From assembly GCF_040783975.1 (NCBI RefSeq), contig NZ_CP160631.1:3162001-3226000 (forward strand): DNA of 64,000 nt, read 5' to 3'. The stretch is from Pantoea sp. Ep11b. GTDB lineage: Bacteria > Pseudomonadota > Gammaproteobacteria > Enterobacterales > Enterobacteriaceae. The position numbers were made by a program, and so were the translations under genes. Each line of letters opens with the position of its first letter. Within the stretch, counting starts at the first letter, position 1. Below, piece by piece: positions 39,188-50,822 of this stretch. The notes beneath the pieces are model-generated. The model saw only the letters and a list, made by a program, of their open reading frames with translations. It was not told the origin of the DNA and searched no databases.

Positions 39188-40203
39188 TATCCGCGCCCCG
39201 CCGCTAAGAGTTGATCAAGCTCGCCACCGCTGGCGAAATGGGTCTTCATCACGTTATCCCAGCCGCCAAACGCCTCTTCTACCCGGAACAGCGTCGTCTG
39301 CGGAAAGCGATCTTTCTGCGCCGACATCAGCTGAGGGTTGTTCACGCGGTAGTAATACCGGGTAATGATATTCTGCGCTTCAGGCGTGTAGAGGTAGTTC
39401 AGATAGGCACTGACGGCGTCTTTGGTGTTATTAAGGGCAACGTTCTTGTCCACCCAGGCAACCGGAAACTCCGCCAGAATATCGGTTTTTGGCACGATGA
39501 CTTCATATTCATCTTTGCCGTACTGGTTGCGGATGTTGTTCACTTCCGACTCAAAGCTAATCAGCACGTCACCCAGTCCGCGCTCGGCAAAGGTTGTGGT
39601 CGCGCCGCGGCCGCCGGTGTCGAACACTTCCACGTTCTTAAGGAACTGCGTCATAAAGGCCCGGGTCTTAGCCTTGTCGCCACCGTCCGCCTTATCTGCT
39701 GCGCCCCAGGCGGCCAGATAGGTATAGCGGCCATTGCCGGAGGTTTTCGGATTGGGGAAAATCAGCTTCACATCGCTGCGGGTTAAATCGGACCAGTCGT
39801 GAATCTGTTTAGGATTTCCTTTGCGCACCAGAAACGCCATGGTGGAGTAGAAAGGCGAGCTGTTGTTCGGCAGACGGCTTTTCCAGTCTGCGGCGATCAG
39901 GTTGCCTTTATCGTGCAGCACCTGCACGTCCGTGACCTGATTATAGGTCACTACATCCGCACGCAGTCCCTGCAGAATCGCCAGCGCCTGCTTCGATGAA
40001 CCGGCATGTGACATCTTAATGGTCAGCGGATCGGCCGGATGCGCGGCATCCCACTGTTTAACGAAGGGGGCATTCAGGGCAACAAACAGCTCCCGCGACA
40101 CATCGTAAGAGCTGTTAAGGAGTTCAGTGGCGTTGACTGCGCCAGCCAGGCTCAGCGACAACGCGATACCGCTCACGATTTTATTCATCGCTTGTAATGT
40201 CAT
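39187..40203 (-). CDS. cysP: Thiosulfate/sulfate-binding protein CysP
   Basis: A 338-residue periplasmic binding protein: signal peptide [20 protein letters not shown] (cleaved before TELLNSSYD), then a type II periplasmic fold with the signature [25 protein letters not shown] and [19 protein letters not shown]. The ATG at 40203 has AGGG 6 bases upstream. First gene of the cysPTWA operon. In E. coli this promoter needs CysB and acetylserine; the upstream AT-rich stretch at 40230–40330 is the likely control region. Confidence 0.96.
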   Translation of the reverse strand: MTLQAMNKIVSGIALSLSLAGAVNATELLNSSYDVSRELFVALNAPFVKQWDAAHPADPLTIKMSHAGSSKQALAILQGLRADVVTYNQVTDVQVLHDKGNLIAADWKSRLPNNSSPFYSTMAFLVRKGNPKQIHDWSDLTRSDVKLIFPNPKTSGNGRYTYLAAWGAADKADGGDKAKTRAFMTQFLKNVEVFDTGGRGATTTFAERGLGDVLISFESEVNNIRNQYGKDEYEVIVPKTDILAEFPVAWVDKNVALNNTKDAVSAYLNYLYTPEAQNIITRYYYRVNNPQLMSAQKDRFPQTTLFRVEEAFGGWDNVMKTHFASGGELDQLLAAGRG

Positions 40204-40406
40204 TTGGCACCCTGAAAAAGTTTGATGCGGATCTCGCCCGCTGATGCATCAGTTTATTTATAACTCCGTGAAAACGAGTAACGGTTTTATATATCGTTTG
40301 ATGATTTCAAAGTCGAAAAAAGCATAAGACGGCGGCAGAGTTTATGCTGAATTCAGCAAAAGCCGATGGGGATGATAAGCGGTGTGCGGAGCGGGATGGG
40401 GCGTGC

Positions 40407-40438
40407 GTCAGCGGCCGCCTCGCGGGCGGCACGCTGAC
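40407..40438. other. GC-rich hairpin between cysP and yfeY
   Basis: GTCAGCG...CGCTGAC with an inner CCGCC/GGCGG stem forms a long hairpin 12 bases past the yfeY stop codon on the minus strand. There is no T tract, so at best it is a transcript-end stabiliser or a factor-dependent terminator. Confidence 0.35.
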
Positions 40439-40449
40439 AGGGCGGGCAC

Positions 40450-41067
40450 TTAACGCTGCCAGATAATCTTGCTGATTTTCCAGCTTTTCAGCGTATCGTC
40501 AGAAGGCATCAGTCCCTCTGGGCCATGCCAGTCGCCGTGATAAAGATAGGTCAGATGCTGACTGCCCGGCGCACGACAGGCCACGTCACGCGCATCGGCG
40601 CCGCTGGCCAGGGTGCAGTTGTTGAAGGCTTTCGTGAACCTGTCGCTGAAGGCGTCACCCACTTTGCTGCCGTCGTGGCTGACAATCGCACTGTCCATCA
40701 CCTCAATGCGCTCGACCTGCGACTGCCCTTCTATCACCAGCCTGACCCTGCCATCACGGAGCGCCTGCCAGAAAGAGACCACCTGGCCATTCTGGCTGCG
40801 CATCCCCTGACGCAGCGTATAGTCACCGTTCAGCCCGGCGTTAATCGCCTCCTCTTTCATGGCGGTCGAGGCCGTGAGGCCGCCCACACCCTGTTCAGTC
40901 GCGGTTAACGTGCCACCAAACCAGTTCCACGGCAGCGCCGAGGACCAGTGATAACTGAGCGGATTCCACCAGCTTACCTGTTGGCTGCTGTCTGTGCCGG
41001 AACCCGAACTGGCACAGCCGCTCAACACCACAGCGGCGAGCAGTAACGTGGAACGAACAGCTTTCAT
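40450..41067 (-). CDS. yfeY: Lipoprotein YfeY
   Basis: A 205-residue lipoprotein: MKAVRSTLLLAAVVLSGCASSGSG with lipobox LSGC. The mature part has SWWNPLSYHWSSALPWNWFGGTLTATEQGVGGLTAS and a short C-terminal motif KSWKISKIIWQR, matching E. coli YfeY, reported to belong to the RpoE regulon. The start at 41067 is chosen because AGGAG lies 5 bases upstream and the lipobox then sits correctly. Function is unknown. In E. coli yfeX precedes it; that gene is absent here. Confidence 0.88.
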   Translation of the reverse strand: MKAVRSTLLLAAVVLSGCASSGSGTDSSQQVSWWNPLSYHWSSALPWNWFGGTLTATEQGVGGLTASTAMKEEAINAGLNGDYTLRQGMRSQNGQVVSFWQALRDGRVRLVIEGQSQVERIEVMDSAIVSHDGSKVGDAFSDRFTKAFNNCTLASGADARDVACRAPGSQHLTYLYHGDWHGPEGLMPSDDTLKSWKISKIIWQR

Positions 41068-41132
41068 GAAAACTCCTGTTAATATGAGGCCGGAAAGGCG
41101 GAACTGATTGGAGTCGCAAAGCGCCAAAAAGT

Positions 41133-41600
41133 TTAATTAAGATGATGTTCGGGCAGAAAGCAGTCGCGGCAGCGCTGGCTGAAATGCAGCCAGAGCAGCG
41201 CCAGCAGGTCGAACAGCGTCAGCATCAGGGGCAGCGGTGAACTCAGCAGGTCGCCCTGAATAAACTGCATGGTCTGCCAGATCAGGTTCACCAGCAGCGA
41301 CAGCGAGAGCACGCTGCGCCAGTGCTGCCAGAATCGCGGCAGGCGCAGACGATAGCCGGTCAGCAGCAGCCCGACCAGCGCCGGCAGGCCCAGCGCCAGG
41401 CCAATCCAGAACGCCTGACGATCCGGATAAAAGAGCGCCAGCAGATCGTTGCCCTGCTGACGCGAGGCACCGGCCATCACCAGCAGCAGCCATGTCCGCG
41501 CCTGAAGCAACAGGATCAGCCAGAAAAGAAACGGCAGCCGCAGCTGCCCTCTCGCATCATATTCGTCCGGCAGATAGCGCGGCGACGGTTTAGTACTCAC
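41133..41600 (-). CDS. yfeZ: YfeZ, DUF2919 inner-membrane protein
   Basis: A 155-residue protein with about four membrane segments. It starts [46 protein letters not shown], the hallmark of the DUF2919/YfeZ family. Function is unknown. It overlaps the ypeA end by 11 bases and follows it on the same strand, as in E. coli. Confidence 0.88.
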   Translation of the reverse strand: MSTKPSPRYLPDEYDARGQLRLPFLFWLILLLQARTWLLLVMAGASRQQGNDLLALFYPDRQAFWIGLALGLPALVGLLLTGYRLRLPRFWQHWRSVLSLSLLVNLIWQTMQFIQGDLLSSPLPLMLTLFDLLALLWLHFSQRCRDCFLPEHHLN

Positions 41601-42015
41601 GATCTTCGATCAGGCGTTTGCCAAACAGCAGCGCGTCCACCGGTTCGTAATCGAGCTTCTCGTAGAACGCCACAACCTGATCGTTCTCTTCGCGGATCAT
41701 CAGGTGCAGTTTCGGACAGCCACGCGCAATCAGCTTCTTCTCCAGACGGTTCATCAGGGCATTGGCAAAGCCGCGTCCCTGATAGTCAGGATGCACGGCC
41801 AGATAATAGGCCGCACCGCGATGACCATCGTACCCCCCCATCAGCGTGCCCACGACCACCCCGCCCACTTCCGCAACCAGAAAGAGATCGGGGTCGTGCT
41901 GCATTTTGCGTTCGATATCCAGCTCCGGATCGTTCCATGGCCGTAACAAATCGCAACGTTCCCACAAGGTGATCACTTCTTCAAAATCTTCCTGGCGGAA
42001 GGCGCGGATTTCCAT
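41590..42015 (-). CDS. ypeA: YpeA, GNAT-family acetyltransferase
   Basis: A 141-residue GNAT enzyme. The acetyl-CoA-binding block is [26 protein letters not shown], preceded by [23 protein letters not shown] and followed by [19 protein letters not shown]. It matches E. coli YpeA in sequence and place. The substrate is unknown. First gene of the ypeA–yfeZ–yfeY run on this strand. Confidence 0.9.
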   Translation of the reverse strand: MEIRAFRQEDFEEVITLWERCDLLRPWNDPELDIERKMQHDPDLFLVAEVGGVVVGTLMGGYDGHRGAAYYLAVHPDYQGRGFANALMNRLEKKLIARGCPKLHLMIREENDQVVAFYEKLDYEPVDALLFGKRLIEDREY

Positions 42016-42223
42016 CTTCTTTACCTGTAAATAAGCACAATTTGCTGATTATCACGCATTCTCTGCTGCACGCAACCCTGGTCTGAGTGGCGGCAAATAA
42101 AAAAGCGCAAATTTTCTGTTTGCGGCCTGCAATACAAAGTAATGCCCTGAAATGGTTCTGTGATCGCAGGCAGCGGAGCCTTAGGCTATAACACCGGCAG
42201 GATTTTTGTTACCGGACCCGCAC

Positions 42224-43072
42224 ATGCATCTGCTTAAACGTTTGATTCACCGTCGTCAGTTACTGCTTTCCGGGCTGGCGCTGGCCATTTTATCGCCGCG
42301 CGCGGTTCAGGCCAGAGAGCAGTCGGCTCTTACAGAGAACCCGCGTCATCCGCGCCCGGCACCACCGGCTAAAAACGGTAAGCGCATCGTGATGATCGAT
42401 CCCGGTCACGGCGGCATCGATTCGGGTGCCGTTGGCGAAGAGGGATCGGAAGAGAAGCACATCGTGCTGGAGATTGCCGGTAATGTGAAACGCCAGCTTC
42501 AGAGCCATCCACGCATCGAAGTGCGACTGACCCGCGACAGCGACCACTTTATTCCGCTCTATCAGCGGGTGGAGATCGCCCATCAGCACGGCGCGCATCT
42601 GTTTATGTCCATCCACGCCGACGGTTTTACCAGCCCTGAGGCCAGTGGCGCCTCTGTGTTTGCGCTCTCCAATCGCGGAGCCAGCAGCTCGATGGCGCGC
42701 TACCTCTCTCAGCGCGAGAATGATGCGGACAAAGTGGGCGGCGTGAAAGCGCAGCAGCAGGATCACTATCTGCAGCAGATTCTGTTCGACCTGGTGCAGA
42801 CCGACACCATCAGGAACAGCCTGACGCTGGGCAAGCATGTGCTGGATCAGATCCGTCCGGTGCATCATCTCCACAGCCAGCATACGGAGCAGGCGGCCTT
42901 CGCGGTGCTGAAGTCACCGTCGATTCCGTCGGTGCTGGTCGAAACCTCCTTTATTACCAATCCGCGCGAAGAGCAACTGCTCGGCACCACCGCATTTCGC
43001 CAGAAAATCGCCTCTGCGATTGCCAGCGGCATCGTTAACTACTTTGATGAGTTTGACCGGCGCAATGCCTGA
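42224..43072 (+). CDS. amiA: N-acetylmuramoyl-L-alanine amidase AmiA
   Basis: A 282-residue amidase_3 enzyme. The start region HLLKRLIHRRQLLLSGLALAIL has a twin-arginine signal, as in E. coli AmiA. Zinc-ligand blocks are visible: MIDPGHGGIDSGA (His), EEKHIVLEIA (Glu) and MSIHADGF (His), with the catalytic Glu in VLVETSFITNPREEQLL. It cleaves septal peptidoglycan during daughter-cell separation. The ATG at 42224 is preferred over a TTG at 42206 because GGA lies 7 bases before it. Confidence 0.94.
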   Translation: MHLLKRLIHRRQLLLSGLALAILSPRAVQAREQSALTENPRHPRPAPPAKNGKRIVMIDPGHGGIDSGAVGEEGSEEKHIVLEIAGNVKRQLQSHPRIEVRLTRDSDHFIPLYQRVEIAHQHGAHLFMSIHADGFTSPEASGASVFALSNRGASSSMARYLSQRENDADKVGGVKAQQQDHYLQQILFDLVQTDTIRNSLTLGKHVLDQIRPVHHLHSQHTEQAAFAVLKSPSIPSVLVETSFITNPREEQLLGTTAFRQKIASAIASGIVNYFDEFDRRNA

Positions 43073-43154
43073 TGCGACGGGCCGGTTTGCGCCCTGCCGC
43101 GCGCCACACTCATGCAAGCGGCGCGGTTTGGCGTATAATCGCGTCAGACTTTGA

Positions 43155-44087
<933 letters not shown>

Positions 44088-44433
44088 TTGCGCCTGCCGC
44101 CGCAGCGCGGGCCTGACCCCGCGCTGCGCTTACCGCTCTCCCCTTCTGCATCTCCCGAATCACAGGGCACGGATTGCTACAGTGTTGCCTGCGTCATTTG
44201 TCCTGACTGCTATGCTTAAGGATGGAATATGGCGCACCCCACGGTTTACACCGCATGACGGCTTCTTCGCACCGCCTCGCAGCGCAACAATCAGAGAAAC
44301 CGCATTTTCATCAGAAACGCGCTGTTGCAATGTTATGGGTTCACGTTACCGGTAGCAGAATTCGCCACAGACCGGCTGCGAGGCCTGAGGTGCTCCCTGT
44401 TCGCTGTCACTTTTCTTTTCAAGGAGTTTAGAG
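44088..44433 (+). promoter_or_regulatory. Intergenic region with a sigma-S-like promoter for talA
   Basis: This 346-base gap has no supported gene. GCTATGCTTAA at 44209–44219 fits the RpoS extended -10 form (K-CTAYACTTAA) with one mismatch, in line with the stationary-phase control known for E. coli talA–tktB. A small open frame at 44222–44431 has no ribosome site or family match and is not called. Confidence 0.45.
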
Positions 44434-45384
44434 ATGAACCAGCTAGAAGCCCTAAAACAGTTCACCACCGTGGTGGCTGACAGTGGTGATATCGAATCGA
44501 TTCGTCATTATCACCCGGAAGATGCCACCACCAACCCGTCACTCATTCTGAAAGCGTCCGGTCTCGAAGGGTATAAGCACCTGATGGATGATGCGATTGA
44601 GTACGCGAAAAAGCAGGGTGGCAGCAAAGAGACGCAGATCATCAACGCCAGCGACAAAGTGGCGATTAATCTCGGTATGGAGATCCTCAAAAGCATACCG
44701 GGCCGTGTTTCGACCGAAGTGGATGCGCGCCTCTCCTTCGATCGTGGCATGTGTGTGACCAAAGCAGAAAAACTGATCAGGATGTATGAAGAGCACGGCA
44801 TCGACCGCTCCCGCGTGCTGATCAAGCTGGCCTCCACCTGGGAAGGCATCCGCGCGGCGGAAGAGCTGGAGAAGAACGGCATCCAGTGTAACCTGACGCT
44901 GCTTTTCTCCTTTGCTCAGGCGCGTGCCTGTGCCGAAGCGGGCGTCTATCTGATCTCGCCGTTCGTAGGCCGTATCTACGACTGGTATAACTCGCGTAAA
45001 CCGATGGAACCCTACGTGGCGGATGAAGATCCGGGCGTTAAATCCGTGCGTCGTATCTACGATTACTACAAAAAGCATCGTTACAGCACCATCATCATGG
45101 GTGCCAGCTTCCGTAAAGTGGAGCAGATCATTGCGCTGGCCGGCTGCGACCGCCTGACCCTCTCACCTAACCTGCTGGAAGAGCTGCAGAACAGCGATGC
45201 GCCGCTGGAGCGCAAGCTGGAGCCCTCTACCGAAGGCTTCCATCAGCCGTCGCCGCTCTCCGAAGCGGAGTTCCGCTGGGAACATAACCAGGACCCGATG
45301 GCCGTGGAAAAACTCTCTGACGGTATTCGTCAGTTCGCCGTTGACCAGCAGAAGCTGGAAGATGTGCTTGCCGCACGCCTGTAG
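44434..45384 (+). CDS. talA: Transaldolase A
   Basis: A 316-residue transaldolase, the same length as E. coli TalA. The active-site lysine is in [21 protein letters not shown]; other signatures are [14 protein letters not shown] and [29 protein letters not shown]. It moves a three-carbon dihydroxyacetone unit in the non-oxidative pentose phosphate pathway. It lies 57 bases before tktB, the partner enzyme. Called talA rather than talB from the tktB linkage; sequence alone does not settle it. Confidence 0.93.
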   Translation: MNQLEALKQFTTVVADSGDIESIRHYHPEDATTNPSLILKASGLEGYKHLMDDAIEYAKKQGGSKETQIINASDKVAINLGMEILKSIPGRVSTEVDARLSFDRGMCVTKAEKLIRMYEEHGIDRSRVLIKLASTWEGIRAAEELEKNGIQCNLTLLFSFAQARACAEAGVYLISPFVGRIYDWYNSRKPMEPYVADEDPGVKSVRRIYDYYKKHRYSTIIMGASFRKVEQIIALAGCDRLTLSPNLLEELQNSDAPLERKLEPSTEGFHQPSPLSEAEFRWEHNQDPMAVEKLSDGIRQFAVDQQKLEDVLAARL

Positions 45385-45398
45385 TCTTCATTTTAGTC

Positions 45399-45418
45399 GG
45401 GCGGGACTTTCCCGCCCT
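45399..45418 (+). other. Hairpin between talA and tktB
   Basis: GGGCGGGA-CTT-TCCCGCCC, a strong stem with no T tract after it. It may stabilise the talA message end or reduce readthrough into tktB. Confidence 0.5.
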
Positions 45419-45441
45419 GATGCTTAATAAGGGAGAACTTT

Positions 45442-47442
45442 ATGTCCTCACGCAGAGAACTGGCAAACGCGATCCGTGCACTCAGTATGGATGCGGTACA
45501 GAAGGCAAACTCCGGCCACCCCGGCGCCCCGATGGGCATGGCCGATATCGCCGAGGTGTTATGGCGCGACTTCCTTCAGCACAACCCGACCAATCCCGCC
45601 TGGCTTGACCGCGACCGCTTTATTCTCTCCAACGGCCACGGTTCGATGCTGCTCTACAGCCTGCTGCACCTGAGCGGTTACGACCTGCCGATTGAAGAGC
45701 TGAAGAATTTCCGTCAGCTGCACTCTAAAACGCCGGGTCACCCGGAGATCGGCTACACCCCCGGCGTGGAAACCACCACCGGTCCGCTGGGCCAGGGACT
45801 GGCGAACGCAGTGGGCTTAGCGATTGCTGAACGCACCCTGGCCGCGCAGTTTAACCGTCCTGACCACGAGATCGTCGACCACCACACCTATGTGTTTATG
45901 GGCGATGGCTGTCTGATGGAGGGGATTTCGCACGAGGTCTGCTCACTGGCAGGCACCCTGGGTCTGGGCAAATTAATCGGCTTCTACGACCACAACGGCA
46001 TTTCGATCGATGGTGAAACCGAAGGCTGGTTCACCGACGACACTCATAAACGCTTCGAGTCCTATAACTGGCACGTCATCGGCGATATTGACGGCCATGA
46101 TGCCGACGCTATCCGGGCGGCAATCGAGGAAGCGCAGAGCGTGACCGATAAGCCGTCGCTGATTATCTGCCGCACCATTATCGGTTTCGGTTCACCGAAC
46201 AAGGCCGGTAAAGAGGAGTCGCACGGTGCCGCGCTGGGTGAGGCCGAAGTCGCCCTGACGCGTAAGCAGCTTGGCTGGAACTATCCGGCGTTTGAGATCC
46301 CGGCTGAAATCTATCAGCAGTGGGATGCCAGAGCCGCCGGAGCCGAGCGCGAAAAAGCCTGGAATGAGAAATTTGCGGCCTATAAAGCGGCCCATCCTGA
46401 ACTGGCGAAAGAGTATGAACGCCGCATGAACGGCGAGATGCCTTCCACCTGGGAGACTGAAGCGACCCGCTTCATTCAGGAACTGCAGGCGAATCCGCAG
46501 AAAATCGCCAGCCGTAAAGCCTCGCAGAACTCGCTGGAAGCCTACGGCAAATTACTGCCTGAATTTCTGGGCGGTTCCGCTGACCTCGCGCCGAGTAACC
46601 TTACCATCTGGTCAGGCTCTAAATCGATTAAAGAGGACCCGGCCGGTAACTATATTCACTACGGCGTCCGTGAATTCGGGATGACGGCGATTGGTAACGG
46701 CATCGCGCATCATGGCGGTTTCGTTCCGTACACCGCGACCTTCCTGATGTTCGTGGAATATGCGCGTAACGCTGCGCGTATGGCGGCGCTGATGAAGGCC
46801 CGTCAGATTCTGGTCTACACCCATGACTCCATCGGTCTGGGCGAAGATGGCCCGACGCACCAGCCGGTTGAGCAGATCGCCAGCCTGCGCCTCACGCCGA
46901 ACATGAGCGTCTGGCGTCCGTGCGATCAGGTGGAAACGGCGGTGGCGTGGAAAGCGGCGATCGAACGCCATCACGGTCCGACGGCGCTGATCCTCTCCCG
47001 TCAGAATCTGCTGCAACCGGAACGTACCCCGGCGCAGATCGACAACATCAAACGCGGCGGCTATGTATTGAAGGATTGCGACGGTACGCCGGACGTGATT
47101 CTGATCGCCACCGGTTCAGAGGTGGAGATTACCCTGGGCGCGGCGGAGAAGCTCACCTCGGGCGGTCACAAGGTCCGTGTCGTCTCACTGCCGTCGACTG
47201 ATCTGTTTGATGCACAGGATGCCGCGTACCGCGAATCCGTTCTGCCTTCTGGCGTGAAAGCGCGTGTGGCGGTCGAAGCGGGCATTGCCGACTACTGGTT
47301 TAAGTATGTGGGCCTGGAAGGCGCGATCGTCGGTATGACCACCTTCGGTGAATCCGCGCCAGCGAGCGATCTCTTCGCGGAGTTTGGCTTCACGGTAGAG
47401 AACATCGTCAGCCACGCTGAAGCACTTCTGAAACCTGCATAA
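45442..47442 (+). CDS. tktB: Transketolase (TktB type)
   Basis: A 666-residue thiamine-diphosphate enzyme. It has the N-terminal ThDP/Mg motif [33 protein letters not shown], substrate-binding [18 protein letters not shown] and [15 protein letters not shown], and the central domain block [17 protein letters not shown]. It transfers two-carbon ketol units in the pentose phosphate pathway. GGGAG lies 8 bases before the ATG. Linkage to talA marks it as the tktB orthologue. Confidence 0.94.
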   Translation: MSSRRELANAIRALSMDAVQKANSGHPGAPMGMADIAEVLWRDFLQHNPTNPAWLDRDRFILSNGHGSMLLYSLLHLSGYDLPIEELKNFRQLHSKTPGHPEIGYTPGVETTTGPLGQGLANAVGLAIAERTLAAQFNRPDHEIVDHHTYVFMGDGCLMEGISHEVCSLAGTLGLGKLIGFYDHNGISIDGETEGWFTDDTHKRFESYNWHVIGDIDGHDADAIRAAIEEAQSVTDKPSLIICRTIIGFGSPNKAGKEESHGAALGEAEVALTRKQLGWNYPAFEIPAEIYQQWDARAAGAEREKAWNEKFAAYKAAHPELAKEYERRMNGEMPSTWETEATRFIQELQANPQKIASRKASQNSLEAYGKLLPEFLGGSADLAPSNLTIWSGSKSIKEDPAGNYIHYGVREFGMTAIGNGIAHHGGFVPYTATFLMFVEYARNAARMAALMKARQILVYTHDSIGLGEDGPTHQPVEQIASLRLTPNMSVWRPCDQVETAVAWKAAIERHHGPTALILSRQNLLQPERTPAQIDNIKRGGYVLKDCDGTPDVILIATGSEVEITLGAAEKLTSGGHKVRVVSLPSTDLFDAQDAAYRESVLPSGVKARVAVEAGIADYWFKYVGLEGAIVGMTTFGESAPASDLFAEFGFTVENIVSHAEALLKPA

Positions 47443-47448
47443 TGCACT

Positions 47449-47490
47449 GGCCCTTTCCGTTGCGGCGGGAAGGGCCATTTCATCTTATTG
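47449..47490 (+). terminator. Terminator of tktB
   Basis: GGCCCTTTCC and GGGAAGGGCC arms (47449–47476) form a hairpin 7 bases after the stop, followed by the T-rich ATTTCATCTTATTG. Confidence 0.6.
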
Positions 47491-47697
47491 TCCGCCACCG
47501 AAAAAAATCTCCCCGCCCCCCTTCACGCCCTGCGTAAACTGATTACTATAGAACACCTGTTTAATGCTGCCTCTGCACGGCTGTGCGTCTGTTCCTGCGG
47601 TTGTTTCCCCGGGCTGACACCCTGCTGACCGGGTCTGTTCCCGCCGGGTTAAGGCAGATTTCCACTGATTCTTATAGCGAAGCCACCTCCGTTGAAC

Positions 47698-48861
47698 ATG
47701 CGCACTCCCTATTTACTGGCCCTGATAGTTTCACTGCTTCCCCTGAAAAGCATGGCGCAGGTCGCGCCCGATCCGCTGCTGGCTTCACAGATTGTCGATC
47801 GCTATGCCGAGCATATCTTCTACGGCAGTGGCGCGACCGGCATGGCGCTGGTGGCGATTGATGGCAATCAGCGGGTCTTTGCCAGCTTCGGTGAAACCCG
47901 CCCCGGCAACAACATCCGTCCGCAGAAAGATTCGCTGATTCGCATCGCCTCGCTGAGTAAGCTGATGACCAGCGAGGTGATGGTGAAGCTGGCGGAGCGC
48001 GGACAGATTCGGCTCGACGATCCCCTGAGTAAATATGCGCCGCCCGGCACCCGCGTGCCCGCCTGGAACGGCCAGCCGATTCGCCTGATTAACCTTTCGA
48101 CCCACACCAGCGGACTGCCGCGTGAGCAGCCTGGCGGTAAAGCGCAGCGTCCGGTCTTTGTCTGGCCGACACGCAGCGAACGCTGGAACTGGCTGTCGCA
48201 CGCGAACCTCAAAGCAGCCCCGGGCAGCAGCGCTGCTTACTCTAACCTGGGCTACGATCTGCTGGGCGATGCGCTGGCACGCGCCAGCGGCACCCCCTAT
48301 CCGGCGCTGTTTCAGCAGTTAATCACCCGCCCGCTCGGCATGAAAGATACCACCTTTACGCCATCGCCAGAGCAGTGCGGCCGCCTGATGGTGGCGGAAA
48401 AAGGGGCAAGCCCCTGCAACAACACCCTGGCGGCGATTGGCAGCGGCGGCGTCTACTCTACCCCGGATGACATGGGCCGCTGGATGCAGCAGTTCCTGAA
48501 CTCTTCGGTTAACCACCGCACGCCGCAGATCGACCGGTTGCAGACGCTGATCTATCGTCGCGACCAGCTGAACAAAGTGGAAGGCATGGATGTGCCGGGC
48601 AAGGCGGATGCGCTGGGTATGGGCTGGGTCTATATGGGGCCGAAAAGCGGTCGCCCTGGCATCATCCAGAAAACCGGCGGCGGCGGCGGATTCATTACCT
48701 ATATGGCGATGGTGCCGCAGCATAACGTGGGCGTCTTTGTGGTGGTGACCCGCTCACCGCTGACCCGCTTTACGCCGATGAGCGACGGCGTGAATAACCT
48801 GCTGGCCGAACTGGTTGGCAACCAGTCCGGCTCCCCGATGATGGTGCAGGCGATCCGCTAA
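47698..48861 (+). CDS. ampH: AmpH, penicillin-binding D,D-carboxypeptidase/endopeptidase
   Basis: A 387-residue class C beta-lactamase-fold protein, strongly similar to E. coli AmpH. A signal peptide (RTPYLLALIVSLLPLKSMAQ) is followed by the catalytic SxxK in RIASLSKLMTSEV, the YxN motif in SSAAYSNLGYDLL, and a third box near QKTGGGGGFITYMAMVPQ. It trims peptidoglycan cross-links and side chains in the periplasm. In E. coli ampH is elsewhere (near sbmA), so its place here is different. The ATG at 47698 lacks a clear ribosome site. It overlaps the end of the converging gene by 4 bases. Confidence 0.92.
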   Translation: MRTPYLLALIVSLLPLKSMAQVAPDPLLASQIVDRYAEHIFYGSGATGMALVAIDGNQRVFASFGETRPGNNIRPQKDSLIRIASLSKLMTSEVMVKLAERGQIRLDDPLSKYAPPGTRVPAWNGQPIRLINLSTHTSGLPREQPGGKAQRPVFVWPTRSERWNWLSHANLKAAPGSSAAYSNLGYDLLGDALARASGTPYPALFQQLITRPLGMKDTTFTPSPEQCGRLMVAEKGASPCNNTLAAIGSGGVYSTPDDMGRWMQQFLNSSVNHRTPQIDRLQTLIYRRDQLNKVEGMDVPGKADALGMGWVYMGPKSGRPGIIQKTGGGGGFITYMAMVPQHNVGVFVVVTRSPLTRFTPMSDGVNNLLAELVGNQSGSPMMVQAIR

Positions 48862-49931
48862 CGCTGCTGTACACCGCCATCAGGCTGGCTGACCCACAGG
48901 GTTGGCCAGTCGTCACTGCTGTGCCAGGCGTCACAGGTGGACTCTTCCGCATACTCCGCTAACACAAAGCGGGTGCCATCGAACTGCCAGCGTGTGGCGC
49001 TGCCGCAATCCCCCAGCCCCCGACCCTTGACAAAGGTGTAAAGCTGACCGCTGGCCGCATCATAATCGGCGTTGATCAGCTCAAGCTGCCGATCACTGGC
49101 ACCCGGTGGCGTGAACGGCAGCGTCAGCGTGATACCGCGCGCCACAAAAGGCGGGCTGCGCGTCACTTCAAATGCCAGATCGATCACGTTGTAGGCCCCC
49201 ATCTCACAGCTCACCAGCAGCAGCGCGCGCTGGTCGGTCAGCGGTGCCACGCTGACCTCACGGCGCAGCGGGTCCAGCGAGCAGGCGTCGGTATTCACCC
49301 GCCAGGTGCCATAATCGATCAAGCCGCTGGTCTCTTCGCGCGTCAGTGCCGCAGGCGGCATCACGGCCGGCGGCAGAGGCGGCAGCGCAGGCGGCGGTGG
49401 AACGTCCCAGCTGGCGCGATTGCCACGCCTGACCCAGGCACTCATGCTGTTAATCCGCCCCTGTGTATCATCCATCAGTAGCAGGGCCGCTTTCATGCCC
49501 CGCAGGGAGATGAGTGCATTCGGGTCGTAGGTGAGCTGCAGGGCTTTCGCCTCCATTACCAGATCGAGAAATTCGTCGATGGCGATGGCGTTGCTGGTCG
49601 CGAGATGATGAGGTTCGACCGTCCAGTGCTTGAGGTCGGGTTTCAGACGGCGCTGATCGAGCAGCAGGTTATCTTTAAGCGGACCGCCAGGCAACGCCCC
49701 GCTGTAGGCGCTGCCGTAGTCGATTCGCAGCAACGGGCGATCGCTGACGCCCGCATGACGCGAAATCGTCATCACCAGCCCTTTGTCGCCCGGAATATTG
49801 CGTGCCACGCAAAAGGCCTCGTTGTTACAGGTGATTTGCCAGTCGTTGAATGACTTTTGCAACGGTTCCGCCTGACCAGAGGCAGCCCACAAAGATGGCA
49901 ACAGCCACAGCGATTTCATCCAGTACGACAT
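48858..49931 (-). CDS. ypfG: YpfG-like exported DUF1176 protein
   Basis: A 357-residue exported protein: signal peptide MKSLWLLPSLWAASGQA, then EPLQKSFNDWQITCNNEAFCVARNIPG, with a Cys pair typical of DUF1176 proteins, and a C-terminal half with GVQQR. E. coli YpfG is in the same place, next to tktB and before nudK. Function is unknown. It contains a Pro-rich stretch (PPPPALPPLPPAVMPPA, about 177–193) that may be a flexible linker between two domains. The start at 49931 could also be the ATG four codons in. Confidence 0.82.
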   Translation of the reverse strand: MSYWMKSLWLLPSLWAASGQAEPLQKSFNDWQITCNNEAFCVARNIPGDKGLVMTISRHAGVSDRPLLRIDYGSAYSGALPGGPLKDNLLLDQRRLKPDLKHWTVEPHHLATSNAIAIDEFLDLVMEAKALQLTYDPNALISLRGMKAALLLMDDTQGRINSMSAWVRRGNRASWDVPPPPALPPLPPAVMPPAALTREETSGLIDYGTWRVNTDACSLDPLRREVSVAPLTDQRALLLVSCEMGAYNVIDLAFEVTRSPPFVARGITLTLPFTPPGASDRQLELINADYDAASGQLYTFVKGRGLGDCGSATRWQFDGTRFVLAEYAEESTCDAWHSSDDWPTLWVSQPDGGVQQR

Positions 49932-50100
49932 TAAGAAAATCGATCTCCGAATAGCCAGAGAGAAGAGGATAGCGCATCAATGCGCCAGGCAGAGTTCGCA
50001 TTCTGTGAACCGGTGCAAAAAGCGCAGCTAACTGCTTAAAAAGCGTGCATAAAAGCATTAAGTTCTGCTGCTACTCTGCTCAGCACGATTAAAGGCCCGG

Positions 50101-50679
50101 TCAGGGCGTCAGCCAGCCCGCGATCAGCGCATGCTGTAACAGCATCACCGTTTTGCCGTCGCAGATCCGGCCATCGGCGACCATCGCCAGCGCCTCGGGG
50201 AAGCGCAGTTCCAGCACATCAATCGCCTCATCGTCGACGCCGCCGCCTGCGTTTTCGCGCAACGATTCGTGATATTCGGCGGCAAAGAAGTGGATCAGTT
50301 CCGTCACGCCGCCCGGCGACATGTAACAGGCATAGAGCTTCTCCACCTCGCCTACCGCATAGCCCGTCTCTTCAATCGCCTCTTTGCGGATGCAATCTTC
50401 CGGGGAGTCGTCGTCCAGCAAACCGGCACAGGCTTCGATCAGCATGCCGCCTTCGTTTCCGTTGACGTAGGTGGCGATGCGGAACTGGCGCGTCAGCACC
50501 ACGCTATTCTTTTCACGGTTATAAAGCAGAATGGTCGCCCCGTTTCCGCGATCGTAAACCTCGCGTTTATGGCGGATCGGCTCACCCCGGCCATCGGTGA
50601 TCTCATAGGTGTAGTTACGCAGTACAAACCAGTTTTCAGACAGGAGTTTGTCTTTGATAATGTTGATCTTAAAGGACAC
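50101..50679 (-). CDS. nudK: GDP-mannose pyrophosphatase NudK (Nudix hydrolase)
   Basis: A 192-residue Nudix enzyme. The Nudix box G-x5-E-x7-REUxEExGU is seen as [26 protein letters not shown], and [18 protein letters not shown] plus [18 protein letters not shown] match E. coli NudK. It hydrolyses GDP-mannose. The GTG at 50679 is chosen since GGAG lies 5 bases upstream and the N-terminus then aligns with E. coli; an in-frame ATG further up would add 33 unrelated residues. Confidence 0.92.
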   Translation of the reverse strand: MSFKINIIKDKLLSENWFVLRNYTYEITDGRGEPIRHKREVYDRGNGATILLYNREKNSVVLTRQFRIATYVNGNEGGMLIEACAGLLDDDSPEDCIRKEAIEETGYAVGEVEKLYACYMSPGGVTELIHFFAAEYHESLRENAGGGVDDEAIDVLELRFPEALAMVADGRICDGKTVMLLQHALIAGWLTP

Positions 50680-50778
50680 GATGACTCCGCTACCGCATAC
50701 AGGGAGCCTGTCATCATAGGGGCTGGCTGGCGGAAAAACTATCCTATTTTCACCCGCCGCGTGGCGGGCGGCGCGCAT

Positions 50779-50804
50779 AAAAAAGGCCAGCCCGGAGGCT
50801 GGCC
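50779..50804 (-). terminator. Terminator of ansP
   Basis: GGCCAGCC-TCC-GGGCTGGCC (50785–50804) followed on the minus strand by six T residues. Confidence 0.85.
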
Positions 50805-50822
50805 TGATCGCGGCAGGGCCGG

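Noticed and set aside
44222..44431. 69-codon plus-strand frame upstream of talA
   Set aside because: No ribosome site, no similarity I recognise, and it spans the likely talA promoter and leader.
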